Source: Diplolepis rosae (lineage: Eukaryota > Arthropoda > Insecta > Hymenoptera > Diplolepididae). Taken from it: DNA of 64,000 bases. A program made the translations under genes and the position numbers. A model generated the notes under the pieces. It saw only the letters and a list, made by a program, of their open reading frames with translations, ran no database searches and was not told the DNA's origin. This document shows, piece after piece, positions 1-13,800 of the stretch. Location of the stretch: positions 3,472,001 through 3,536,000 of the forward strand of contig JAPYXD010000459.1 of assembly GCA_030998225.1 (NCBI GenBank), in the 5' to 3' direction. Each line of letters begins with the position of its first letter. The first letter of the stretch is position 1.

Positions 1-1364
1 AGCGGCCAAGTAATGCGCGAGCACATCGGACTCTCATTTTCAGTAAGGTGGCTGAGTAATGCGCGAGTTCAACGGACGTCAGGACTGATATAAATGCGAA
101 AATAGCCGCGTAATACGCGAGATCAAACGAAGTCTGACCTAAATAAGGAGGGAAAGTAATGCACGAATTCTTAGGAGTACAGAATTTTTATATAAAGTGG
201 CCAAGTAATGCGCGAGCTCTACGGACTCTGGCTTAAAATTATGTGGCCAAGTAATGCGCGAGTTCAATGGACGTCAGGACTGATATAAATGCACAAAAAG
301 CCGCGTAATACGCGAGATCAAACAAAGTCTGACCTAAAAAGGGTGGCAAAGTAATGCGCGAATTCTTAGTACAGAATTTTTATATATAAAGTACCCAAGT
401 AATGCGCGAATTCAATGGACGACAGGACTGATATAAATACAAAAATATCCGCGTAATCCGCGTGTTGAACAAAGTCTGACCTGAAAAGAGTGGCCAAGTA
501 ATGCGCGAATTCTTAGGAGTACAGAATTTTTATATAAAGTGGCCAAGTAATGCGCGAGCTCTTCGGACTCTGGCTTAAAATTATGTGGCCAAGTAATGCG
601 CGAGTTCAATGGACGTCAGGACTGATATAAATACAAAAATAGGCGCGTAATACGCGAGTTGAACGCAGTCTGACCTGAAAAGAGTGGCCAAGTAATGCGC
701 GAGCACTTCGGACTCAGATTTTCAGTAAGGTGGCCAAGTAATGCGCGAGTTCAATCGACGTCAGGAATGATATAAATGCAAAAATAGCCGCGTAATACGC
801 GAGATCAAACGAATTCTAACTTAAATAAGGAGGTAAAGTAATGCGCTAATTCTTAGTTCAGGATTTTTATATATAAAGTGGCCAAGTAATGCGCGAGTTC
901 AATGGACGTCAGGACTGATATAAATACTAAAATAGCCGCGTAAAACGCGAGTTGAACGAAGTCTGATCTGAAAAGAGTGGCCAAGTAATGCGCGAATTCT
1001 TAGGGGTATAAGAATTTTTATAAAGTGGACAAAAAATAATAATTAACACTAAGGGTCCTTAGACTCTGACCTGAATAGAGCGGCCAAGTAATGCGCGAGC
1101 ACTTCGGACTCTGATTTTCAGTAAGGTTGCCAAGTAACGCGCGAGTTCAATGGACGTCAGGACTGATATAAATGCAAAAATAACCGCGTAATACGCGAGA
1201 TAAAACAAGGTCTGACCTAAATAAGGTGGCAAAGTAATGGGCGAATTCTTAGTACAGGATTTTTATATAAAGTGGCCAAGTAATGCGCCAGCTCTTCGGA
1301 CTCTGGCTTAAAGTTTTTTAGCCAAGTAATGCGCCAATTCTTAGGGGTATAAGAATTTTTATAA
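1..1364 (+). repeat. Partial left-type repeat, tail of a HOR cut by the window edge
   Basis: Positions 1-702 match 1612-2313 at a constant offset of 1611. The match then continues at offset 1714 up to the E at 1025 (partner at 2739). The 103-base shift equals one D plus one E, which are missing here. From 1025 to 1365 the E spacing is 340, a combination not seen elsewhere in the window. No gene is present. Confidence 0.8.
684..702 (+). other. Deletion junction: D and E monomers lost within the core
   Basis: The b-type end is followed by a core that leads straight into an F tail. The homologous locus at 2295-2400 has b, D, E, F. The breakpoint lies inside the core shared by D and F, as expected for exchange between the two cores. 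Confidence 0.75.
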
Positions 1365-4300
1365 TGTGGTCAAAAAATAATAATTAACACTTAGGGTCCT
1401 TAGACTCTGACCTGAATAAAGCGGCCAAGTAGTGCGCGAGCACTTCGGACTCTGATTTACAGTAAGGTGGCCAAGTAATGCGCGAGTTCAATGGACGTCA
1501 GGACTGATATAAATGCAAAAATAGCCGCGTAATACGCGAGATCAAGCGAAATCTGACCGAAATAAGGTCGCAAAGTAATGCGCGAATTCTTAGTACAGGA
1601 TTTTTATATAAAGCGGCCAAGTAATGCGCGAGCACATCGGACTCTGATTTTCAGTAAGGTGGCTGAGTAATGCGCGAGTTCAACGGACGTCAGGACTGAT
1701 ATAAATGCGAAAATAGCCGCGTAATACGCGAGATCAAACGAAGTCTGACCTAAATAAGGAGGGAAAGTAATGCACGAATTCTTAGGAGTACAGAATTTTT
1801 ATATAAAGTGGCCAAGTAATGCGCGAGCTCTACGGACTCTGGCTTAAAATTATGTGGCCAAGTAATGCGCGAGTTCAATGGACGTCAGGACTGATATAAA
1901 TGCACAAAAAGCCGCGTAATACGCGAGATCAAACAAAGTCTGACCTAAATAAGGTGGCAAAGTAATGCGCGAATTCTTAGTACAGGATTTTTATATATAA
2001 AGTACCCAAGTAATGCGCGAATTCAATGGACGTCAGGACTGATACAAATACAAAAATAGCCGCGTAATACGCGAGTTGAACAAAGTCTGACCTGAAAAGA
2101 GTGGCCAAGTAATGCGCGTATTCTTAAGAGTACAGAATTTTTATATAAAGTGGCCAAGTAATGCGCGAGCTCTTTGGACTCTGGCTTAAAATTATGTGGC
2201 CAAGTAATGCGCGAGTTCAATGGACGTCAGGACTGATATAAATACAAAAATAGGCGCGTAATACGCGAGTTGAACGCAGTCTGACCTGAAAAGTGTGGCC
2301 AAGTAATGCGCGAAATCTTAGGGGTATATGAATTTTTATAAAGTGGCCAAAAAATAATAATTAACACTTAGGGTCCTTAGACTCTGACCTGAATAAAGCG
2401 GTCAAGTAATGCGCGAGCACTTCGGACTCTGATTTAAAGTAAGGTGGCCAAGTAATGCTCGAGTTCAATGGACGTCAGGACTGATATAAATGCAAAAATA
2501 GCCGCGTTATACGCGAGATCAAACGAATTCTAACTTAAATAAGGAGGTAAAGTAATGCGCTAATTCTTAGTTCAGGATTTTTATATATAAAGTTGCCAAG
2601 TAATGCGCGAGTTCAATTTACGTCATGACTGATATACATAATAATATAGCAACGTACTTCGCGAGTTTTACGAATTCTGAGCTGAATAGAGTGGCCAAGT
2701 AATGCGCGAATTCTTAGGGGTATGAGAATTTTTATAAAGTGGACAAAAAATAATAATTAACACTTAGGGTCCTTAGACTCTGACCTGAATAAAGCGGCCA
2801 AGTAATGCGCGAACACTTCGGACTCAGATTTTCAGTAAGGTGGCCAAGTAATGCGCGAGCACTTCGGACTCTGATTTTCAGTAAGGTGGCCAAGTAATGC
2901 GCGAGTTCAATGGACGTCAGGACTGATATAAATGCAAAAATAGCCGCGTAATACGCGAGATCAAACTAAATCTGACCTAAATAAGGTGGCAAAGTAATGC
3001 GGGAATTCTTAGTACAGAATTTTTATATAAAGTGGCCAAGTAATGCGCGAGCTCTTCGGACTCTGGCTTAAAATTATGTGGCCAAGTAATGCGCGAGTTC
3101 AATGGACGTCAGGACTGATATAAATACAAAAATAGCCGCGTAATACGCGAGTGGAACAAAGTCTGATCTGAAAAGAGTGGCCAAGTAATTCGCGAATTCT
3201 TAGTACAGAATTTTTATATATAAAGTGGCCAAGTAATGCGCGAGTTTCTATGGAAGTCAGGACTGATATAATTACAAAAATAGGCGCGTAATACGCGAGT
3301 TAAACGCAGTCTGACCTGAAAAGAGTGGCCAAGTAATGCGCGAATTCTTAGGGGTATAAGAATTTTTATAAAGTGGCCAAAAAATAATAATTAACACTTA
3401 GGGTCCTTAGACTCTGAACTGAATAAAGCGGCCAAGTATTGCGCGAGCACTTCGGACTCAGATTTTCAGTAAGGTGGCCAAGTAATGCGCGAGCACTTCG
3501 GACTCTGATTTTCAGTAAGGTGGCCAAGTAACGCGCGAGTTCAATGGACGTCAGGACTGATATAAATGCAAAAATAACCGCGTAATACGCGAGATAAAAC
3601 TACGTCTTACCTAAATAAGGTGGCAAAGTAATGGGCGACTTCTTAGTACAGGATTTTTATATAAAGTGGCCAAGTAATGCGCGAGTTCAATGGACGTCAG
3701 GACTGATATAAATACTAAAATAGCCGCGTAATACGCGAGTTGAACGAAGTCTGATCTGAAAAGAGTGGCCAATTAATGCGCGAATTCTTAGGGGTATAAG
3801 AATTTTTATAATGTGGTCAAAAAATAATAATTAACACTTAGGGTCCTTAGACTCTGCCCTGAATAAAGCGGCCAAGTAATGCGCGAGCACTTCGGAATCT
3901 GATTTACAGTAAGGTGGCCAAGTAATGCGCGTGTTCAATGGACGTCAGGACTGATATAAATGCAAAAATAGCCGCGTAATACGTGAGATCAAACGAAGTC
4001 TGACCTAAATAAGGTGGCAAAGTACTGCGCGAGCTCTTCGGACTCTGGCTTAAAATTATGTGGCCAAGTAATGCGCGAATTCAATGGACGTCAGGACTGA
4101 TATAAATACAAAAATAGGCGCGTAATACGCGAGTTGAACGAAGTCTGATCTGAAAAGAGTGGCCGAGTAATGCTCGAATTCTTAGGGGTATAAGAATTTT
4201 TATAAAGTGGCCCAAAAGTAATAATTAACACTTAGGGTCCTTAGACTCTGACTTGAATAATGCGGTCAAGTAATGCGCGAGCACTTCGGACTCAGATTTT

Positions 4301-6087
4301 CAGTAAGGTGGACAAGTAATGCCCGAGCACTTCGGAATCTGATTTTCAGTAAGGTGGCCAAGTCATGCTCGAGTTCAATGGACGTCAGGACTGATATAAA
4401 TGCAAAAATGGCCGCGTAATACGTGAGATCAAACGAAGTCTGACCTAAATAAGGTGGCAAAGTACTGCGCGAGCTCTTCGGACTCTGGCTTAAAATTATG
4501 TGGCCAAGTAACGCGCGAGTTCAATGGACGTCAGGACTGATATAAATACAAAAATAGCCGCGTAATACGCGAGTTGAACAAAGTCTGATCTGAAAAGAGT
4601 GGCCAAATAATGCGCGAATTCTTAGTACAGAATTTTTATATATAAAGTGGCCAAGTAATGCGCGAGTTCAATGGAAGTCAGGACTGATATAAATACAAAA
4701 ATAGGCGCGTAATACGCGAGTTGAACGCAGTCTGACCTGAAAAGAGTGGCCAAGTAATGCGCGAATTCTTAGGGGTATAAGAATTTTTATAAAGTGGCCA
4801 AAAATAATAATTAACACTTAGAGGCCTTAGTATCTGACCTCAATAAAGCGGCCAAGTAATGCGCGAGCACTTCGGACTCAGATTTTCAGTAAGGTTGCCA
4901 AGTAATGCGCGAGCACTTCGGACTCTGATTTTCAGTAAGGTGGCCAAGTAACGCGCGAGTTCAATGGACGTCAGGACTGATATAAATACAAAAATAGCCG
5001 CGTAATACGCGAGTTGAACAAAGTCTGATCTGAAACGAGTGGCCAATTAATGCGCGAATTCTTAGTACAGAATTTTTATATATAAAGTGGCAAAGAAAAG
5101 CGCGAGTTCAATGGACGTCAGGACTGATATAAATACAAAAATATCCGCGTAATACGCGAGTTGAACAAAGTCTGATCTGAAAAGAGTGGCCAAGTAATGC
5201 ACGAATTCTTAGTACAGAATTTTTATATAAAGTGGCCAAGTAATGCGCGAGCTCTTCGGACTCTGGCTTAAAATTATGTGCCCAAGTAATGCCCGAGTTC
5301 AATGGAAGTCAGGACTGATATAAATGAAAAAATAGCAACGTAATACGCGAGATAAAACAAAGTCTGACCTAAATAAGGTGGCAAAGTAATGGGCGAATTC
5401 TTAGTACAGGATTTTTATATAAAGTGGCCAAGTAATGCGCGAGCTCTTCGGACTCTGGCTTAAAGTTTTTTGGACAAGTAATGCGCGAGCACTTCGGACT
5501 CAGATTTTCAGTAAGGTGGCCAAGTAATGCGCGAGTACTTCGGACTCTGATTTTCAGTAAGGTGGCCAAGTAATGCGCGAGCACTTCGGACTCAGATTTT
5601 CAGTAAGGTGGCCAAGTAATGCGCGAGTACTTCGGACTCTGATTTTCAGTAAGGTGGCCAAGTAATGCGCGAGCACTTCGGACTCAGATTTTTAGTAAGG
5701 TGGCCAAGTAATGCACGAGTTCAATGGACGTCAGGACTCATATAAAAGCAAAAATAGCCACGTAATACGGGAGATCAAACGAAATCTGACCTAAATAAGG
5801 TGTCAAAGTAATGCGCGAATTCTTAGTACAGAATTTTTATATATAAAGTGGCCAAGTAATGCGCGAGTTCAATGGACGTCAGGACTGATATAAATGCAAA
5901 AATAGCCGCGTAATACGCTAGATCAAACAAAGTCTGACCTGAATAAGGTGGAAAAGTAATACGCGAATTCTTAGTACAGGATTTTTATATAAAGTGGCCA
6001 AGTAATGCGCCAGCTCTTCGGACTCTGGCTTAAAGTTTTTTAGCCAAGTAATGCGCCAATTCTTAGGGGTATAAGAATTTTTATAAT
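1365..6087 (+). repeat. HOR-A copy 1 (4.72 kb)
   Basis: Successive E spacings are 978, 396, 634, 440, 394, 587 and 1294, in total 4723. The block contains the 1.61 kb direct duplicate of the window start (1612-2313) and a five-fold F run at 5470-5699. No gene is present; apparent minus-strand frames are repeat peptides. Confidence 0.85.
5470..5699 (+). repeat. Five tandem F monomers (5 x 46 bp)
   Basis: Alternating subtypes GAGCAC...CTCAGATT and GAGTAC...CTCTGATT form a 92-bp dimer repeated twice, plus one last GAGCAC copy ending in a T-rich variant. Confidence 0.88.
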
Positions 6088-9000
6088 GTGGTCAAAAAAT
6101 AATAATTAACACTTAGGGTCCTTAGACTCTGACCTGAATAAAGCGGCCAAGTAGTGCGCGAGCACTTCGGACTCTGATTTACAGTAAGGTGGCCAAGTAA
6201 TGCGCGAGTTCAATGGACGTCAGGACTGATATAAATGCAAAAATAGCCGCGTAATACGCGAGATCAAGCGAAATCTGACCGAAATAAGGTCGCAAAGTAA
6301 TGCGCGAATTCTTAGTACAGGATTTTTATATAAAGCGGCCAAGTAATGCGCGAGCACATCGGACTCTGATTTTCAGTAAGGTGGCTGAGTAATGCGCGAG
6401 TTCAACGGACGTCAGGACTGATATAAATGCGAAAATAGCCGCGTAATACGCGAGATCAAACGAAGTCTGACCTAAATAAGGAGGGAAAGTAATGCACGAA
6501 TTCTTAGGAGTACAGAATTTTTATATAAAGTGGCCAAGTAATGCGCGAGCTCTACGGACTCTGGCTTAAAATTATGTGGCCAAGTAATGCGCGAGTTCAA
6601 TGGACGTCAGGACTGATATAAATGCACAAAAAGCCGCGTAATACGCGAGATCAAACAAAGTCTGACTTAAATAAGGTGGCAAAGTAATGCGGGAATTCTT
6701 AGTACAGAATTTTTATATATAAAGTACCCAAGTAATGCGCGAGTTCAATGGACGTCAGGACTGATATAAATACAAAAATATCCGCGTAATACGCGAGTTG
6801 AACAAAGTCTGAACTGAAAAGAGTGGCCAAGTAATGCGCGAATTATTAGGAGTACAGAATTTTTATATAAAGTGGCCAAGTAATGCGCGAGCTCTTCGGA
6901 CTCTGGCTTAAAATTATGGGGCCCAGTAATGCGCGAGTTCAATGGACGTCAGGACTGATATAAATACAAAAATAGGCGCGTAATACGCGAGTTGAACGCA
7001 GTCTGACCTGAAAAGAGTGGCCAAGTAATGCGCGAATTCTTAGGGGTATATGAATTTTTATTATGTGGCCAAAAAATAATAATTAACACTTAGGGTCCTT
7101 AGACTCTGACCTGAATAAAGCGGTCAAGTAATGCGCGAGCACTTCGGACTCTGATTTTCAGTAAGGTGGCCAAGTAATGCTCGAGTTCAATGGACGTCAG
7201 GACTGATATAAATGCAAAAATAGCCGCGTTATACGCGAGACCAAACGAATTCTAACTTAAATAAGGAGGTAAAGTAATGCGCTAATTCTTAGTTCAGGAT
7301 TTTTATATATAAAGTGGCCAAGTAATGCGCGAGTTCAATGGACGTCAGGACTGATATAAATGCTAAAATAGCCGCGTAATACGCGAGTTGAACGAAGTCT
7401 GATCTGAAAAGAGTGGCCAAGTAATGCGCGAATTCTTAGGGGTATAAGAATTTTTATAAAGTGGACAAAAAATAATAATTAACACTTAGGGTCCTTAGAC
7501 TCTGACCTGAATAAAGCGGCCAAGTATTGCGCGAGCACTTCGGACTCAGATTTTCTGTAAGGTGGCCAAGTAATGCTCGAGCACCTCGGACTATGATTTT
7601 CAGTAAGGTGGCCAAGTAACGCGCGAGTTCAATGGACGTCAGGACTGATATAAATGCAAAAATAGCCGCGTAATACGCGAGATCAAACTAAATCTGACCT
7701 AAATAAGGTGGCAAAGTAATGCGCGAATTCTTAGTACAGAATTTTTATATAAAGTGGCCAAGTAATGCGCGAGCTCTTCGGACTCTGGCTTAAAATTATG
7801 TGGCCAAGTAATGCGCGAGTTCAATGGACGTCAGGACTGATATAAATACAAAAATAGCCGCGTAATACGCGAGTAGAACAAAGTCTGACCTGAAAAGAGT
7901 GGCCAAGTAATGCGCGTATTCTTAAGAGTACAGAATTTTTATATAAAGTGGCCAAGTAATGCGCGAGTTTCTATGGAAGTCAGGACTGATATAATTACAA
8001 AAATAGGCGCGTAATACGCGAGTTGAACGCAGTCTGACCTGAAAAGAGTGGCCAAGTAATGCGCGAATTCTTAGGGGTATAAGAATTTTTATAAAGTGGC
8101 CAAAAAATAATAATTAACACTTAGGGTCCTTAGACTCTGAACTGAATAAAGCGGCCAAGTATTGCGCGAGCACTTCGGACTCAGATTTTCAGTAAGGTGG
8201 CCAAGTAATGCGCGAGCACTTCGGACTCTGATTTTCAGTAAGGTTGCCAAGTAACGCGCGAGTTCAATGGACGTCAGGACTGATATAAATGCAAAAATAA
8301 CCGCGTAATACGCGAGATAAAACAAGGTCTGACCTAAATAAGGTGGCAAAGTAATGGGCGAATTCTTAGTACAGGATTTTTATATATAAAGTGGCCAATA
8401 AATACGAGAGTACAATGGACGTCAGGACTGATATAAATACAAAAATAGCCGCGTAATACGCGAGTTGAACAAAGTCTGATCTGAAAAGAGTGGCCAAGTA
8501 ATGCGCGAATTCTTAGGGGTATAAGAATTTTTATAATGTGGTCAAAAAATAATAATTAACACTTAGTGTCCTTAGACTCTGACCTGAATAAAGCGGCCAA
8601 GTAATGCGCGAGCACTTCGGAATCTGATTTACAGTAAGGTGGCCAAGTAATGCGCGTGTTCAATGGACGTCAGGACTGATATAAATGCAAAAATAGCCGC
8701 GTAATACGTGAGATCAAACGAAGTCTGACCTAAATAAGGTGGCAAAGTACTGCGCGAGCTCTTCGGACTCTGGCTTAAAATTATGTGGCCAAGTAATGCG
8801 CGAGTTCAATGGACGTCAGGACTGATATAACTACAAAAATAGACGCGTTATACTCTACTTGTACGTTGTCTGATCTGTAAAGAGTGGCGAAGTAATGCGC
8901 GAATTCTTAGGGATATAAGAATTTTTATAAAGTGGCCAAAAAATAATAATTAACACTTAGGGTCCTTAGACTCTGACTTGAATAATGCGGTCAAGTAATG

Positions 9001-10811
9001 CGCGAGCACTTCGGACTCAGATTTTCAGTAAGGTGGACAAGTAATGCGCGAGCACTTCGGAATCTGATTTTCAGTAAGGTGGCCAAGTCATGCTCGAGTT
9101 CAATGGACGTCAGGACTGATATAAATGCAAAAATGGCCGCGTAATACGTGAGATCAAACGAAGTCTGACCTAAATAAGGTGGCAAAGTACTGCGCGAGCT
9201 CTTCGGACTCTGGCTTAAAATTATGTGGCCAAGTAACGCGCGAGTTCAATGGACGTCAGGACTGATATAAATACAAAAATAGCCGCGTAATGCGCGAGTT
9301 GAACAAAGTCTGATCTGAAAAGAGTGGCCAAGTAATGCGCGAATTCTTAGTACAGAATTTTTATATATAAAGTGGCCAAGTAATGCGCGAGTTCAATGGA
9401 AGTCAGGACTGATATAAATACAAAAATAGGCGCGTAATACGCGAGTTGAACGCAGTCTGACCTGAAAAGTGTGGCCAAGTAATGCGCGAATTCTTAGGGG
9501 TATAAGAATTTTTATAAAGTGGCCAAAAATAATAATTAACACTTAGAGGCCTTAGTATCTGACCTCAATAAAGCGGCCAAGTAATGCGCGAGCACTTCGG
9601 ACTCAGATTTTCAGTAAGGTTGCCAAGTAATGCGCGAGCACTTCGGACTCTGATTTTCAGTAAGGTGGCCAAGTAACGCGCGAGTTCAATGGACGTCAGG
9701 ACTGATATAAATACAAAAATAGCCGCGTAATACGCGAGTTGAACAAAGTCTGATCTGAAAAGAGTGGCCAAGTAATGCGCGAATTCTTAGTACAGAATTT
9801 TTATATATAAAGTGGCAAAGAAACGCGCGAGTTCAATGGACGTCAGGACTGATATAAATACAAAAATATCCGCGTAATACGCAGTTTAACGAAGTCTAAC
9901 CGGAAAAGAGTGGCCAAGTCATGCGCGAATTCTTAGTACAGGATTTTTATATAAAGTGGCCAAGTAATGAGCGAGCTCTTCGGACTCTGGCTTAAAATTA
10001 TGTGCCCAAGTAATGCCCGAGTTCAATGGAAGTCAGGACTGATATAAATGAAAAAATAGCAACGTAATACGCGAGATAAAACAAAGTCTGACCTAAATAA
10101 GGTGGCAAAGTAATGGGCGAATTCTTAGTACAGGATTTTTATATAAAGTGGCCAAGTAATGCGCGAGCTCTTCGGACTCTGGCTTAAAGTTTTTTGGACA
10201 AGTAATGCGCGAGCACTTCGGACTCAGATTTTCAGTAAGGTGGCCAAGTAATGCGCGAGTACTTCGGACTCTGATTTTCAGTAAGGTGGCCAAGTAATGC
10301 GCGAGCACTTCGGACTCAGATTTTCAGTAAGGTGGCCAAGTAATGCGCGAGTACTTCGGACTCTGATTTTCAGTAAGGTGGCCAAGTAATGCGCGAGCAC
10401 TTCGGACTCAGATTTTTAGTAAAGTGGCCAAGTAATGCACGAGTTCAATGGACGTCAGGACTCATATAAAAGCAAAAATAGCCACGTAATACGCGAGATC
10501 AAACGAAATCTGACCTAAATAAGGTGTCAAAGTAATGCGCGAATTCTTAGTACAGAATTTTTATATATAAAGTGGCCAAGTAATGCGCGAGTTCAATGGA
10601 CGTCAGGACTGATATAAATGCAAAAATAGCCGCGTAATACGCTAGATCAAACAAAGTCTGACCTGAATAAGGTGGAAAAGTAATACGCGAATTCTTAGTA
10701 CAGGATTTTTATATAAAGTGGCCAAGTAATGCGCGAGCTCTTCGGACTCTGGCTTAAAGTTTTTTGGCAAAGTAATGAGCCAAATCTTAGGGGTATAAGA
10801 ATTTTTATAAT
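6088..10811 (+). repeat. HOR-A copy 2 (4.72 kb)
   Basis: E spacings 977, 396, 635, 442, 394, 587 and 1293, in total 4724, matching copy 1 step by step within 2 bases. Distinctive variants shared with copy 1 include the GAGCACATCGG F monomer (near 6350, partner near 1630) and the GGCAAAGAAA junction (near 9815, partner near 5090). Confidence 0.87.
10194..10423 (+). repeat. Five tandem F monomers, HOR-A copy 2
   Basis: Same alternating order and length as at 5470-5699, offset 4724. Confidence 0.87.
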
Positions 10812-13800
10812 GTGGTCAAAAAATAATAATTAACACTTAGTGTCCTCAGACTCTGACCTGAATGAAGCGGCCAAGTAATGCGCGAGCACTTCGGACTCTG
10901 ATTTACAGTACGGTGGCCAAGTAATGCGCGAGTTCAATGGACGTCAGGACTGATATAAATGCAAAAATAGCCGCGTAATACGGGAGATCAAACGAAATCT
11001 GACCTAAATAAGATGGTAAAGTTATGCGCGAATTCTTAGTACAGAATTTTTATATATAAAGTGGCCAAGTAATGCGCGAGTTCAATGGACGTCAGGACTG
11101 ATATAAATACAAAAATAGGCGCGTAATACGCGAGTTGAACGCACTCTGACCTGAAAATAGTGGCCAAGTAATGCGCGAATTCTTAGGGGTATATGAATTT
11201 TTATAAAGTGGCCAAAAAATAATAATTAACACTTAGGGTCCTTAGACTCTGACCTGAATAAAGCGGCCAAGTAATGCACGATCACTTCGGACTCTGATTT
11301 TAAGTAAGGTAGCTAAGCAATGCGCAAGTTCATTGGACCTCAGGACTGATATAAATGCAAAAATAGCCATGTTATACGCGAGATCAAACGAAGTCTGACC
11401 TAAATAAGGTGGAAAAGTAATGCGCGAATTCTTAGTACAGCATTTTTATATAAAGCGGCCAAGTAATGCGCGATCTCTTCGGACTTTGATTTTCTTTAAT
11501 GTGGCTTAGTAATGCGCGAGTTCAATGGACGTCAGGACTGATATAAATGCAAAAATAGCCGCGTAATACGCGAGATAAACAAGGTCTGACCTAAATAAGG
11601 TGGCAAAGTAATGGGCGAATTCTTAGTACAGGATTTTTATATAAAGTGGCCAAGTAATGCGCCAGCTCTTCGGACTCTGGCTTAAAGTTTTTTAGCCAAG
11701 TAATGCGCAAATTCTTTGGGGTATAAGAATTGTTATAATGTGGTCAAAAAATAATAATTAACACTTAGGGTCCTTAGACTCTGACCTGAATAAAGCGGCC
11801 AAGTAATGCGCGAGCACTTCGGAATCTGATTTACAGTAAGGTGGCCAAGTAATTTGCGAGTTCAATGGACGTCAGGACTGATATAAATGCACAAATAGCC
11901 GCTTAATACGTGAGATCAAACGAAGTCTGACCTAAATAAGGTGGCAAAGTACTGCGCGAGCTCTTCGGACTCTGGCTTAAAATTATGTGGCCAAGTAATG
12001 CGCGAGTTCAATGGACGTCAGGACTGATATAAATACAAAAATAGGCGCGTAATACGCGAGTTGAACGAAGTCTGATCTGAAAAGAGTGGCCGAGTAATGC
12101 TCGAATTCTTAGGGGTATAAGAATTTTTATAAAGTGGCCCAAAAGTAATAATTAACACTTAGGGTCCTTAGACTCTGACTTGAATAATGCGGTCAAGTAA
12201 TGCGCGAGCACTTCGGACTCTGGCTTAAAATTATGTGGCCAAGTCATGCTCGAGTTCAATGGACGTCAGGACTGATATAAATGCAAAAATGGCCGCGTAA
12301 TACGTGAGATCAAACGAAGTCTGACCTAAATAAGGTGGCAAAGTACTGCGCGAGCTCTTCGGACTCTGGCTTAAAATTATGTGGCCAAGTAATGCGCGAG
12401 TTCAATGGACGTCAGGACTGATATAAATACAAAAATAGCCGCGTAATACGCGAGTTGAACAAAGTCTGACCTAAATAAGGTGGCAAATTAATGCGCGAAT
12501 TCTTAGTACAGGATTTTTATATAAAGTGGCCAAGTAATGCGCCAGCTCTTCGGACTCTGGCTTAAAATTATGTGGCCAAGTAATGCGCGGGTTCAATGGA
12601 CGTCAGGACTGATATAAATGCAAAAATAGCCGCGTTATACGCGAAATCAAACGAATTCTAACTTAAATAAGGAGGTAAAGTAATGCGCTAATTCTTAGTT
12701 CAGGATTTTTATATATAAAGTGGCCAAGTAATGCGCGAGTTCAATGGACGTCAGGACTGATATAAATACAAAAATAGCCGCGTAATACGCGAGTTGAACG
12801 ACGTCTGATCTGAAAAGAGTGGCCAAGTAATGCGCGAATTCTTAGGGGTATAAGAATTTTTATAAAGTGGACAAAAAATAATAATTAACACATAGGGGCC
12901 TTAGACACTGACCAGAATAAAGCGGCCAAGTAATGCGCGAGCACTTCGGACTCAGATTTTCAGTAAGGTGGCCAAGTAATGCGCGAGCACTTCGGACTCT
13001 GATTTTCAGTAAGGTGGCCAAGTAACGCGCGAGTTCAATGGACGTCAGGACTGATATAAATGCAAAAATAGCCGCGTAATACGCGAGATCAAACTAAATC
13101 TGACCTAAATCCGGTGGCAAAGTAATGCGCGAATTCTTAGTACAGAATTTTTATACAAAGTGACCAAGTAATGCGCGAGCTCTTCGGACTCTGGCTTAAA
13201 ATTATGTGGCCAAGTAATGCGCGAGTTCAATGGACGTCAGGACTGATATAAATACAAAAATAGCCGCGTAATACGCGAGTTGAACGAAGTCTGATCTGAA
13301 AAGAGTGGCCAAGTAATTCGCGAATTCTTAGTACAGAATTTTTATATATAAAGTGGCCAAGTAATGCGCGAGTTTCTATGGAAGTCAGGACTGATATAAT
13401 TACAAAAATAGGCGCGTAATACGCGAGTTGAACGCAGTCTGACCTGAAAAGGTGGCAAAGTACTGCGCGAATTCTTAGGGGTATAAGAATTTTTATAAAG
13501 TGGCCAAAAAATAATAATTAACACTTAGGGTCCTTAGACTCTGAACTGAATAAAGCGGCCAAGTATTGCGCGAGCACTTCGGACTCAGATTTTCAGTAAG
13601 GTGGCCAAGTAATGCGCGAGCACTTCGGACTCTGATTTTCAGTAAGGTTGCTGAGTAATGCGCGGGTTCAATGGACGTCAGGACCGATATAAATGCAAAA
13701 ATAGCCGCGTAATACGCGAGATAAAACTAGTCTGACCTAAATAAGGTGGGAAAGTAATGCGCGAATTCTTAGTACAGGATTTTTATATATAAAGTGGCCA

